From assembly GCA_016946835.1 (NCBI GenBank), contig JACVTC010000064.1, positions 987,501-1,021,406 on the forward strand: 33,906 nt of DNA. Direction: 5' to 3'. Source of the stretch: Neocallimastix lanati (nom. inval.) (Eukaryota; Neocallimastigomycota; Neocallimastigomycetes; Neocallimastigales; Neocallimastigaceae). Within the stretch, counting starts at the first letter, position 1. Every line of letters begins with the position of its first letter. The translations under genes were made by a program, and so were the position numbers. Of the stretch, positions 1-12,177 are shown piece by piece. The notes below the pieces were generated by a model. It made no database searches. It worked only from the letters and a program-made list of their open reading frames with translations, and was not told the DNA's origin.

Positions 1-76
1 TTTTAAAATGAATTAAATAATTTATATGTATATTTTAATTCATATATATATATATATATATATATTTATTTATAAT
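1..76. other. 3' flank of the PB1 gene
   Basis: AT-only sequence just downstream of the TAA stop (complement of 77-79) of the minus-strand PB1 gene, including an (AT)n run at about 47-66. It presumably holds the 3' untranslated region. No further gene is visible before the window edge. Confidence 0.6.
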
Positions 77-959
77 TTATATAATTTCATATTCATTTAA
101 TAATTCTTCATCTGTCCTTTTTTGTTTTGTTTGTCTTTCTATTTTTGGGTTATCATTAACATTAAATTCTAATAATTCAAAATCGTCAGAATTGGTACGA
201 CTCTTAGAGTCAACTGGTTTTCCTTGAACTTTATTATCATACACTGATTCCTCACCAGTTTCATCTAATTTTATTAATTCTTCTTCCATAAGATCCTTTA
301 GTTCTTCAGAAACACTATCTTCTTCAACTTTTTTATATTCCTGTTCAAATATTTCTTTTTGTATTTTCTTATATTTTCCATTTTTATCTTCATTTGAATT
401 TAAAGCTTCCTCATTTTCACCAGAACTATTATCTGGAGTTGGTGGGGATTTCTTATGAAGTGATGTTCTTTTTTTGAAATTTGGTGTAGGATCACCTTCA
501 AAGGTCATCTCAGCTCTTAATAATTCTAATTCTTCAGATACATTTAAACTTCTGCTTTCGCTCAAATTACTTGATTCTTCCAATTTTGTTGGAGAATATT
601 TATGATAATCAAAGGAATCTTCTGATATAACTTGACTTAATTCATCTGATGGAACTTTTAATTTATTTTGTTCCTGATCTAAATTAGGAGGATATTTTTG
701 TTCAACATCCTTTATATCCTCATAGTTAATAATACCATTAGAAAATTCTTCAATTTCACCATTCTTTATATATTCATTAACATTTACTTCATTCATCTCT
801 ATCTTTGGTAAATTTTCATTGTCATTTTCTGCATCTAAAGCTTTTACAGCCTCTATTTGACGTTTAGAAGGTGAATGAGAAAAGTCTACAATATCACCAG
901 ATTGAACAAGTTCTTCTGGCTCTACTTCCTTCATTTCTATTAATGGACCTTCTTCTAAA

Positions 960-990
<31 letters not shown>

Positions 991-3125
991 GTTCTTTTTC
1001 ATCCTTTTTTTCATTTATTTGATTTTGTATGCTTTGTTCGTTTTGTTTCTTTTCTTCCTTTTCTTCCTCTTTTCCCTTATCTTTTTTTTCTTCCTTTTCT
1101 ACTATTACCTCATTTTGTTCTTTTTGTTCTTTTTGCACTTTTTGTTCCTTTTCTTGAATATTTTCATTTGAATGTTGTTGTAAATTTGTATCTTCAATTA
1201 TTTCTAATGGTTGAGCTGAGAAAACATCATCAACAAATTTAGAAGAAGTTGCTAATCCTGTAATACCATCTTTAAGGGTATTAAGAATGGTTCTACTGTA
1301 ACTTTGGAAATTATTAACTTTTTTATTATCTTCTTTATGTTCATTTACTACTTCATTCTCATTCTCAATTGAAAGATTTCTAGTAGATGTAGAAGCCTGT
1401 TCAGTTTCTGATGTTTTAACATCTTCAATATCGTAAGATGGTTGTTCGTTTTTTAAAGCTTCTTGATTTTCTTTCGGCTTTTCAGCATTATTCATTTTTT
1501 GCTCTTCTAACTTTTTTCTACTATATTCTTCCTTATATTTATTAAATTGTTCAATATAATAATTGTTTGAATATTTAGTTTGATTTCTACCAACGATTAT
1601 TGGTTTTTCATAATTATTATCACCATGATCTTTTTCTGATAGAGCTCTAGTATTTTCTTGAGCTTTGTTTTCAGTAGAAGAAGTTTCTTCTAATTTATTA
1701 TTATTATCATTTTTATTTTCTGTTTTAACCACAGTATTTTCTTTTTTATTATTAGAATCATTTATTTGAGATTCTAACTTTTCAGTTTCAGAATTCACAT
1801 TAGCATTGGTAGTTACTGATTGATTTTCTGCATTATTGTTGTTGTTGTTGGTATTATTATTATCATTATTGTTGTTGTTACTGTTATTTCCAACCATAAT
1901 AGAATCAGTATATTCAGGACCTAAAATGAAATTAGTAATTTTTTCATCATTTTCATCAATATAATCTAAGAACGTGGTAACACCTAATTTAATTTCTAAA
2001 GCCAAATTATTAAAGAAGTCTTTAACACATTCAATAGTTTCATCTTTTTGATTTTCGTTCTGTGGTAAATCATGGTTAACGGTTTGATTAATTGATTGAT
2101 CGGTTGGTTGACTGGATGATTGACCAATTGATTGACTATTGAATTGGTTATTCACTTGTTCATTTGGCTTTTCAGTAAATTCATTATTACTTGAAAGATT
2201 ACCTTGTTGATTATTTGAGTTTTCCGATGATTGATGAGGTGAAGATGATGAAGAGATAATATTACTTCTATTATCTAACTGATCCATGATATCACCAAGG
2301 AAAATCTTTTTAAATTTAGAATATTCATCAATAACTCCATTAATTTTCGATAAGGTGTCTTGAACATCATTATTAATGTATTCAGTGGTTTTTCTGATAT
2401 TTTGTTTGATTTGATTAATTTCATTAGGATATTGATTACGGCATTCATTGGTAATAAATTTAATAATATTTTTTGCAACATCTCCATCATCTTTTTTATT
2501 ATTTTTTAAATTCTGTATTATTTTCTTATAGGCGTCAGTTTGAAGATTAATACTTTTCTTGAATAAATCTTGAATTTTCATATTTTCAAATTCTTTATCT
2601 TCAGTTTGAACGTACTTATCAAGCATTACTTTTCCATTTGATGAAGATGATGCATTATTAATCTCTGATGATTCAGTTTCTTTTCCTTTAGAAGATGAAG
2701 CATCTCCAATCGGAAGAACACTTTCAACATTTGACTTATTTTCAGAAATTTGTTCATCGCATTTTATAATATTATCATTGTTAATAGAATTATTTTCTTC
2801 CTTCTTTTTTTCAGATTCATTCTCTTTAACAGATTCTTCTACATGTATAGGTTCATTATTTAGTTGTGAATACCTTATAGATTCTTCATCGTTTCCAATT
2901 TCATTAATTGGTTGTGTAGATACAACTGATTCTTGAGCATTAACTTCTTCATTAATTGGTTGTGTAGATTCAACTGATTCTTGAACATTTACTTCTTCAT
3001 TTGTTGGTTGTACAGGTTCAACTGATTCTTCAATATTTGATTCTTCAGTAGTAGATTGATTTGGATGTTCTTCAAAATTGTCTTTAAATTTATTTATGAT
3101 AATATTATATTAATATATTAATATA

Positions 3126-3181
<56 letters not shown>

Positions 3182-3864
3182 AATAAAGGTAAAATATATT
3201 AATATATATATATATATTAAATAAAAAGGAATTAATAAAAAATAAAAAACAATATATATTAATGTATTTTAATTAAAAAGTACCTTCAATTTCTGTAATA
3301 TATAAAGATAAATAATCTTTGCCAATATTTTTATCGATAGCATCCCATAGATCTTCTTGTGAAGAAATAACATAAAAGTCTATTTATGACAATATATAAT
3401 AATTAATATTTTCCCTTTTCTTTTTCTTTTTTTTTTTTTAATAAAATAAATATTTTATATATAATATATACATCATATATATAATATATAATTTAATATA
3501 ATTAAAAAATATATATATACCATTTTCTTTGGAATATTCAATTAAAAATGATACATCATCATCTAAATTGAATACACTCTTTATAAAGATTTTAAGAGTT
3601 TCATAATCTTCCATACCACTAATTGGTAATTTAAAACTTCTATATTGCCAATTAAACTTTTTAGTATTAAATTGAAATTAAAAAATTTTATTAATTATTT
3701 AATATATATATAAATAAATATATATATATTTATAATAATAATTTTTTTTTCCATTGTCTAAATTCTAACAATATTAATATTGTCACTATTATAATATGAA
3801 TGTATTTAAATAACTTCTTGGATAAAATATATACCTGAGCTTTGATTTGAATTTCACCCTCCAT
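77..3864 (-). CDS. PB1-domain protein with acidic disordered body and C-terminal LIR-like motifs; possible autophagy adaptor
   Basis: Four exons, joined in frame: 3835-3864, 3521-3656, 3284-3379 and 77-3081, giving 1088 residues. All introns are GT-AG. Residues 1-86 resemble a PB1 domain: a basic residue in strand 1 (K8, IKAQF), then an OPCA-like stretch around I49-I60 with E54 and D56, followed by SSQEDLWDAI (61-70). PB1 domains pair head to tail. K8 plus a partly degenerate acidic loop suggests a basic-face or mixed type. Residues 88-1088 look disordered and rich in Asn, Gln, Glu, Ser and Lys, with a 16-residue tandem repeat near residues 105-150, Asn runs, and a run of about ten Glu encoded near 960-1000. 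The C-terminus has DDFELL (core F1055-L1058) and ends in YEII (1085-1088); both fit the W/F/Y-x-x-L/I/V Atg8-binding pattern with acidic neighbours. There is no Cys-rich ZZ zinc finger, and I see no UBA or NBR1-type domain, so this is not a plain p62/NBR1 orthologue. The function is inferred. The 10-codon first exon is the least certain part. Confidence 0.72.
2891..3028 (-). repeat. 48-bp coding tandem repeat in the PB1 protein
   Basis: Nearly three copies of a 48-bp unit lie in frame in exon 4, at 2981-3028, 2933-2980 and a partial copy at about 2891-2932. Each codes for 16 residues close to ESVESTQPINEEVNAQ. The three ESV codon blocks are exactly 48 bp apart. Copies differ by a few substitutions. 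Confidence 0.85.
3131..3179. repeat. poly(A) tract of about 49 nt (poly(T) in the PB1 transcript sense)
   Basis: An uninterrupted A run on the plus strand lies within the third intron (3082-3283) of the minus-strand PB1 gene. In the sense strand it is a long T run about 50 nt upstream of the TTTAAAG acceptor. Confidence 0.9.
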
Positions 3865-4218
3865 GTTACTGATATTTATTTATATATTTTCTTTGATTTT
3901 TAATATTTTTATTATTTTATATAATTTACTTTTTAATGTCTTTAAAAATAATTAAAATAAGTTAAGTCTTTATATTTTATATCTTTTATAGATTAATAAT
4001 ATTAAGTATGTTGTATTTTAAAGATATTTTAGATATATTTATTTTTTATTTTATATTTTTAAAACAATTAAAGCTTTAATAAAATTATATATTTTTAGTA
4101 TTAATTATAAAACTTTTATAATTTTTTTTAAAAAAAAAAATAGCTTTAATTATTATAAATATAAAAGTAGCTGTAAATTTTCGATTATTAAATCTTTTAT
4201 GAAATAAACGAAATGTAA

Positions 4219-4254
<36 letters not shown>

Positions 4255-5471
4255 AAGAAACAAAAAGGTTGGAAATTTATTTTATCTTTTATAATTAAAA
4301 AAATTTTTTGAAAAATTAATTTTTACTTGTTTTTATATATTTTTAAAAGCTTTTTATTTTTTTTTTGTAAATCATATATATTTTAATATATTTTAATATA
4401 TTTCTATTTAATATATTTTATTAATTATGAAAATTCTTTTTTTTCTCATGTATTGTTTTTTATTAATAATTATTACTAATTTTAATTTTTTTATAATTGG
4501 AATTAAATAAATAAATAGTAATTATCTAAATAAATAAATAATAATATATAATTAAATAATAAATAATATTAAATAATAAATAATAGATATATTATTATTA
4601 TACTTTTTATATGATTTAAAAATAAAATAAATAAATAGATAATTATGTATAATTTTATATTATTAAATTAAAACATAAATAGCCTAAAAAGAATTTTTTT
4701 AGAATATAAATAAATTAAATAATATATTGTAACATATTGTAATATAGTGTAATATATATCCAAAAGCTATTTCAAATAATTCAAAAAAAAAATTTAAAAA
4801 TTGTAAAATTTAAAATTTAAAATTTTTAAAAAAAAAAAAATTCAATTTGGCATTTATTATATATATTAATATAATATATAATGAAGACTTTTATAATTTA
4901 ATTATTCAATATATTCATTTATGAATGTAAATATATTACATTATATTACTAAATATTAATTTAACTTAATTAAAAAAAAAGACACCAATTTTTAATTCTT
5001 TATTTTTTTTTTAATTTTTTTAATTTTCTACAAATATATAAAATAAAATAAAATAAATAGTAGAATAATAAATATTAAAGTACAGATGGAATAAAATAAA
5101 ATAAAATAAATATAAAATAAATAGTAGAATATAGAAATATAAAATATAGAAATATAAATATTTTAAAATATAAATTATTGAAATATAGAAATATAAATTT
5201 TAAAATATTAAATACAGAAATATAAAATATAAAATATAAAAAATACACCTTCAAATTTATTTTTTTTTAATATTATTATTTGTTGAATAATTAAAAATAA
5301 TATATTATAATATAATTATAATATATGAACTTTGAAAATAAATTTTACTTTTTTACTTTTTATTTTTTATTTTTATTTTATTTTTAATTTTATTTTTTTT
5401 TAACTTTTGTTGGTTGGTTTCACAAAATGTGATTTTAAAACTTTAATAAAAATTTTTAGGAAATGAATAAT
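3865..5471. other. intergenic, upstream of the PB1 gene
   Basis: No coding sequence is supported on either strand: no frame of non-repetitive composition exceeds a few dozen codons. It contains a run of about 27 A at 4223-4249 and many short (AAAAT)n and (ATA)n stretches. The PB1 promoter should lie near its left end, but TATA-like strings occur everywhere and cannot be singled out. Confidence 0.6.
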
Positions 5472-5609
5472 GATTAATGAATAATAATAATTATGAATAA
5501 TGAATAATAATAATTATGAATAATGAATAATAATAATTATGAATAATGAATAATAATAATTATGAATAATGAATAATAATAATTATGATTAATGAATAAT
5601 AAAATAATG
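5472..5609. repeat. 23-bp AT-rich minisatellite, five copies plus one degenerate copy
   Basis: The unit GAATAATGAATAATAATAATTAT starts at 5472 (first copy with GATTAAT), 5495, 5518, 5541 and 5564. A sixth, diverged unit starts at 5587. The central copies are identical. It lies in the 4.7-kb gene-free stretch. Confidence 0.9.
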
Positions 5610-5660
5610 TAAATGAAATAAAAGTTACTAAACATACCTTCAAATGGTTAAAGAAATGGC

Positions 5661-5691
<31 letters not shown>

Positions 5692-6573
5692 TATTTTATT
5701 TTTATTTTTATTTTTATTTCTATTTTTATTTTAAATAGGCAGAAAACAAAAATAAAGTGAATAATGAAATTATTTAAGACCTGTTAAAAGAAAAACTATC
5801 TTACTAATGAAAATATGTATCGATGTATTATTATTACAAATTATTAAAAAATTAATTTTATTTTTATAATTATTATGTTTAAAATTATTATGTTTAAAAT
5901 TATTATGATGATTAATTTTATATAAATATATATTATTTCATAATATCTTATTATTATTTTTTTTTTTCTTTAATTCTTTAATGGCTTTTATGTACATTAA
6001 TTATTATTATTAATCATAAGCTTTATTCCAATAAATAAAATAAAGGAATTTTTATATTATCCAAATTTTTTTTCAATTTTTTTATTCGTTCGTATTTGAA
6101 ATTTACTTCAATTTTATTCTATAATATTCTTTCTTATACAAACAGAACCATCAAAATTTTTTTAATTTTTATTTTTATCTTTATTTTTTTTTATTTTATT
6201 TTCTATATATAATATAATATAATACCTAAAAAAGAACTATTATTTCTTTTCTTTTAAAAAAATGCAAAATTTATATTTAAGATGATATAATTTATTTTAA
6301 TTATATAATTATTGCTATTAATATTCATTATTATTATTATTTAATATAAAATTTTTAATTATGAAAATATTTAATATTTAAAAATAAAGAAATTATTATT
6401 AATTTTTTAAAAATATATTTAATAAATAACTATAAAAAAAATTATTAGAGGCTAATAAAAGAAAGAATTCTAAAAATTTATGAGTAAAAAATTTTATAGC
6501 CACTATTTAGTTAATTAGTAAATAATATATAAAGGATTATAAATAATTTAATAATTTAAAAATTTATTATTAA
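5610..6573. other. intergenic low-complexity DNA
   Basis: AT-rich spacer with (ATT)n at about 5664-5690, followed by (TTTTTA)n-type repeats to about 5730. I see no gene, RNA gene or mobile-element frame in it. Confidence 0.55.
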
Positions 6574-6964
6574 TAATAAATAATAAATAATAAATAATAA
6601 ATAATAAATAATTGAATAATAATAAATAAATAAATAAATAAATAATAAATAATTGAATAATAAATAATAAGTAATAATAAATAAATAATTGAATAACAAG
6701 TAATAAATAATAAATAATAAATAATAAATAATAAATAATAAATAATTGAATAATAAATAATAAATAATAAATAAATAAATAAATAAATAATAAATAATTG
6801 AATAATAAATAATTGAATAAATAAAAAGAGTATTTATTAATAAATAATAAATAATTAATAATAAATAATTGAATAATAAATAATAAATAATAAATAATAA
6901 ATAATAAATAATAAATAATAAATAATAAATAAATAAATAATAAATAATAAATAAATAAATATAA
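6574..6964. repeat. AT-only heptamer/tetramer array (AATAAAT)n
   Basis: About 390 bp of AATAAAT (period 7) mixed with AAAT (period 4) and AAT units, interrupted by ATTGAAT and by one AAGAGTATTTATTAA block at 6826-6840. The minus-strand frame here reads only Tyr, Leu, Ile, Phe and Asn, so it is a product of the repeat and not a gene. Confidence 0.85.
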
Positions 6965-7266
6965 AATGACATCAAATTATATAATTAAATGACACAAAAG
7001 AATTCATGACTTTTTAAAAAAAGTATTGAATTAATTAATCATTCCTGTATATTTTAATAGATATATTTAATAAAATTAATTATTTTTTGAATCAATTAGT
7101 ATTATAATGAGAAAAATCCTTAAGATAGAGAGGTAAAAATAATTTTTTTTTTTTTTAATATAGAAAGTGTATGGAAGAAAATTGTTATTATTAAAATAAA
7201 TAATAATTCATTTATATTATTTTATTTTTTTTAGTATTTTTTACCAATATAAATAATTGTAGGAAT
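6965..7266. other. intergenic spacer between repeat arrays
   Basis: AT-rich spacer between the heptamer array and the (AAT)n array, with no coding potential or recognisable element. Confidence 0.5.
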
Positions 7267-7399
7267 AAAGCAATCATGGATAAATAAATAAATAATAATT
7301 ATAAATAATAATAATTATAAATAATAATAAATAATAATAATAATAATAAATAATAATAATAATTATAAATAATAATAATAATAATAAATAATAATAATA

Positions 7400-7450
<51 letters not shown>

Positions 7451-7510
7451 TAATAATAAATAATAATAGTAAATAATAATAATAATTATGGATAATAATA
7501 ATAATAATGG
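7267..7510. repeat. imperfect (AAT)n microsatellite
   Basis: About 240 bp of AAT units broken by AATTAT and AAAT, with the longest purer stretch at about 7390-7445. It is outside any gene that I can support. Confidence 0.85.
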
Positions 7511-7816
7511 ATAAAGTAAAAATAATATATTTTAATTAATTATGAAGATAGAAATATATATATATAAAAAAATATATATTATTAATATTTATTTTGAAAT
7601 AAAGGAATTTTTTTTTTAGGTTGTTTTTTAATGGATGAATTGTATCTAATTTTTTTTTTTTTATTATGTATTGATTTATGATATTAATAAAAAACTAACC
7701 CTTTTAAATACCAAAATTTTTAATTAACAAATTAATAAAAAAAATAGTAAAAATAAAATAAAATAGAAAATAAAATTAAATAAAATAAAAGTTTTATATA
7801 CATATATAAAAAAAAA

Positions 7817-7848
<32 letters not shown>

Positions 7849-8258
7849 TTATTATTATTATTATTAATTATTTTTTTATTAATTATTTTTTTATTAATTA
7901 TTATTATTTTATTTAATTATTATTATTATTTTTTTTATTATGAATGCTATTTCAAAAAAAAAAAAAAAAAAAAAAAAATATAAATATATATATATATTTA
8001 TAATTATATATATATTTATATTAATACTTTATATATTTATAATTTTTATTTAGATTTATAGAATATAGATATATATTTTCTTTTTATTTTATTTTATTTT
8101 ATTTTTTTTTTTTTTTATATTTGTTAAATTTTTTATTGGTTATGTATTTTTATTATACAGATTTTTTTTTTTATTTTATGTATTGTTTTTAAATATAGGT
8201 CTTGATTTTTTTTTTTTTTTTTTTTTTTTTTTGAATTGATGATAATAGAGTGATAGTA

Positions 8259-8292
<34 letters not shown>

Positions 8293-8462
8293 TAAATTTA
8301 AAATTTTATTACTTATATTATTATAATAAATTATTTATTTTTAACTATTAATATATATATATAAATATATATATATTTTTAAATTTATAATTTAATATAT
8401 ATATATAATATATATATCTTTTTTTTTTTTTTTTTCTATTTCTTAATTTTTCATTTTCTTTT

Positions 8463-8510
<48 letters not shown>

Positions 8511-8587
8511 TATATATTACTGTATTACTGTTTGTTGTTATATAAAGGTTTAGTTTAAATTATATATTTATTTTATTTTATTTTATT
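7511..8587. other. 3' flank of the BEACH gene with long homopolymers
   Basis: Downstream of the BEACH stop codon. It contains (AT)n near 7818-7838, a poly(A) run at about 7953-7978 and several poly(T) runs (about 8210-8232, 8261-8285 and 8469-8502). The 3' untranslated region of the BEACH gene should lie at its right end. No gene is seen. Confidence 0.55.
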
Positions 8588-9743
8588 TCATTTCATTTCA
8601 ATCCAATTAATTTCCCCTGAATAATGACCCATTATAAGTTTTTTCTCGTTAGATGTTAAAGCTAAAGATATAACATCTTTATCAACTGAATATTGATGTA
8701 AAATTTCAAAACTATCAATTTTTTAAATCAATGAATTAATATATGAATATATAATTATAATATTAATATTAATATAAATGTATTTTTATTATTTAATTAT
8801 TAATATAATATATATAATATATATAATATATATAACATAGATAGATATATATAATTTTTTTTTATTTTTTTATTTTTTTTTATTTTTATTTTTAATTTTT
8901 TTTTTTTTTACCTGTATAAATAAAGTAAATAGACACCACTTGTATCTGAAATAATTATATGCTCTTGATCATTAGAAATAATTAAAGATTTTATTTCATT
9001 TTCTCTATAAGATTCCATTAAAAGTTTTCCATTAAGACTATATAATTGTAATAAATATTGTTTCTTTTTTATTTATTTATTTATTAAAGCAAAAAGAAAA
9101 GTAAATATATATTTTTAATTAATAAATATATATATTAAAATAATGAATAATGAATAATGAATAATGAATAATAATAATAATGATATAATTTAATAATTTA
9201 TTAAAATTTAATTTTTTTTTTTTAATTCTTTTTTATTTACTTACTTTAGTGTGATTAACAGCAAATATAATGATATCAGCATTATTTGTAATAAGAATAA
9301 ATTTTATGGATATTAAACAATTTTGAACTTCTCCGAATGGTTTAAATGAATGAAGGAATTTAGCATCACGTAAGGTATAAATAATACATGTTCCATCCTG
9401 AACAACAACAACAACAATAAATATAATATTAATTATAATATTTTTTAAAAAAAATTATAATTTAATAAATTAATATTTGATATATATATTTATATATATG
9501 ATAAATTAATAATAATAATTAATTTATATTAATATATATATATATATATATATATTTTTTTTAAATAAAATAACTTACCAATGATCCACTAACAATAATA
9601 TCATTATTGGAATCTACAGCTAAAGCAGTAATCTTATTATAAAATTAATAATAATAAAAAAAAAAAAAAAAAAAAAAACAGTTAGTTTAATTAGTATTAA
9701 TTTATTTATAATATATATATATATAATATAGAGAAGAAATATT

Positions 9744-9778
<35 letters not shown>

Positions 9779-11559
9779 ATTACTTCATCGTCATGACCAT
9801 AATAGATTTTTTTAGATTCTGATTTTATAATGGTATTTGAAGAATTACTCCTATCAATTTCCCATGAAATAACTGTTGTATCCTTTGAACCTGTAACAAT
9901 AAAATCAACATTCTTTGAAACAGCGACCGCAGTTACAATATCAAAATGACCATAGAGTGGTGAATATTCTGTTTCATCAAAAGTATTAATAACAAAAGAA
10001 TTATCCCAATAACCACAACTTATTACACTTAAATAATTAGGTAGAGTTTCAAAGCATTGAAAATTACTACACACACGACCTGAATTAGAAGATAATATAT
10101 TCCTATTTTTTTTTTTTTTAATTATAAAAATAATTAAAAATTAATTATTAATAATTAATAATTAATAATAAATAATAAATAATTGAATAATAAATAATAA
10201 TAAGAGTATTTATTAATAAATAATAAATAATAAATAATTCAATAATAAAAAAATAGGAAATAAATAATAATAAAAATTTAATAATAAATATAATAAATTA
10301 ATACTATATTTTTATAAAACATATTTTATAAAATACATTTTGAATATGAAAAAATAAAAATAATAAAAAAAAAAAATAAAATTAAAAAAAATAAAAATAA
10401 AAATAAAAATAAAAATAAAAAATATTATTTATTATTATTTATTGTTATTATTATTATTTATTTATTTTTTATTTATTTTTTTTATTTTTATTTTTTTATT
10501 TTATTTTATTTTTTTTTTTTTATCTTTAAGTTTTATTACCTTATAAATAATGAATTTCTTGGAGGATAAGAACTAATAGGTTGATCAATTAAAGTATACA
10601 ATCCATATTTTTCTACATAGATTAATCTTTCTACATCAGAATAAGTATCTTTATAAATAAATAATCTTAAAATTGGGGTATTTTCTTTAAATGAACCACC
10701 TTGTTTAATTCTTTTAATATTTGAATAATCATTAATAAGGGTATTTTCAATATTTAAACGATTACGCTTTGGATGTGGTTTTGTTAACAGTTGGGAGGGT
10801 GTTTGTCCAAAATTATTAATTTGATCTTCAATACTTTTCTTTTGAATAGGATCTTTAATATTATCAAGATTAATAGCTCCTTCATAGGTTAAATAATAGA
10901 ATACATTGTATGCTTTAACGGCTTCTTCTCCTCTTTGTTTATAACCCCAAATTAAATCAATCCAATTATGTAAATTATTAGAAACATATTCACTTTCTAA
11001 TGCTTTTCTTTGAATTCTAATAAATTCTTCTGGTGTTTTTGCCCATGGTGGTAAAATAACATCATCAATAACTTTATTAATAGCATTACATTTTCCTAAA
11101 TCAAAATGATTCTTATAAAATAGTAGTTGAAAAAAAAAAAAAAAAAAAAAAAAAAGACATGATATAATTATATTAAATTAATTTCATTATTAATATATAT
11201 ATATATATATTATATAAATATTTATAATTAATAATTTTTATTTTTATTCTATTTTATTTATTTATTTATTTATTTATTTAATTATTTTATATATTTAATT
11301 TAAATTTCTTACCATATTAACTAAAAATTCTGGTGTAGAATAAAATTCTGGAATTAATTCTTTAACATCACCAGTATTATTAATAACAGAATCCCAACAA
11401 TTTTCCATAGAGAAGAATTGTCTATATTAATATATAATATAATTTATAATTAATATTAGCATTAACATATCAATATATATATTATTTTTTAATAACATTT
11501 ATATTTGTAATATAAATAAATATCATTTTATATTTATAAATTTAATTGAATTTTATAAA

Positions 11560-11604
<45 letters not shown>

Positions 11605-12145
11605 TAATTATTTTATATTATTTATATTACCTATCTGGGTGATCAAATTTTCCACTTTGTAATGCTATATGTAAAGTGGTAAATGGCTCCATTCTTATCA
11701 TGTAAAATAAAACATTTGCTGCTGAAGAATAGTGAGTTCCATAGAAGAAAGGTTTAATATCATCCATTTCCATATCTTCAAATGAATAATATCTTTCTTT
11801 AAATTGTTCTAATCTTACTTCATTTAATGCTCCAATAGGTTTTGATAAATCACGATAAATATTTGGATCATTTAAGTCAATAGTTTCTGATATATAATCC
11901 TTAATAACCCTAATTATATATATAATATATATATTTATTATTATTATTAATTATCTATTCTTTTTTTTTTTAAAAAAAAAAAATTAAATTAAAAATAAAA
12001 ATTATAATATATATTTCTTAAAAATAAATTAATATATATATATATATTTATTTTATTTTATTTTTAATTTTTTTTATTTTTTATTTTTTTTATTTTTTTT
12101 TATTTTTTATTTTTATTATTATTTTTATTATTTTTTAATTTTTTT

Positions 12146-12177
<32 letters not shown>

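Noticed and set aside
871-1242. Leu/Phe-rich plus-strand frames opposite the PB1 gene
   Set aside because: Antisense of Glu/Lys-rich codons in a strongly supported coding exon; looks like a membrane protein only because of that.
5472-5609. CRISPR-like regular spacing
   Set aside because: Direct tandem units with no unique spacers, in a eukaryotic genome; it is a minisatellite.
6556-6975. 139-codon minus-strand frame
   Set aside because: Pure product of the AATAAAT array; composition is Tyr, Leu, Ile, Phe and Asn only.
3865-8587. Hidden gene, tRNA or mobile element in the long spacer
   Set aside because: No frame of normal composition, no cloverleaf-like G/C-bearing sequence and no transposase-like or reverse-transcriptase-like motif was found on either strand by eye.
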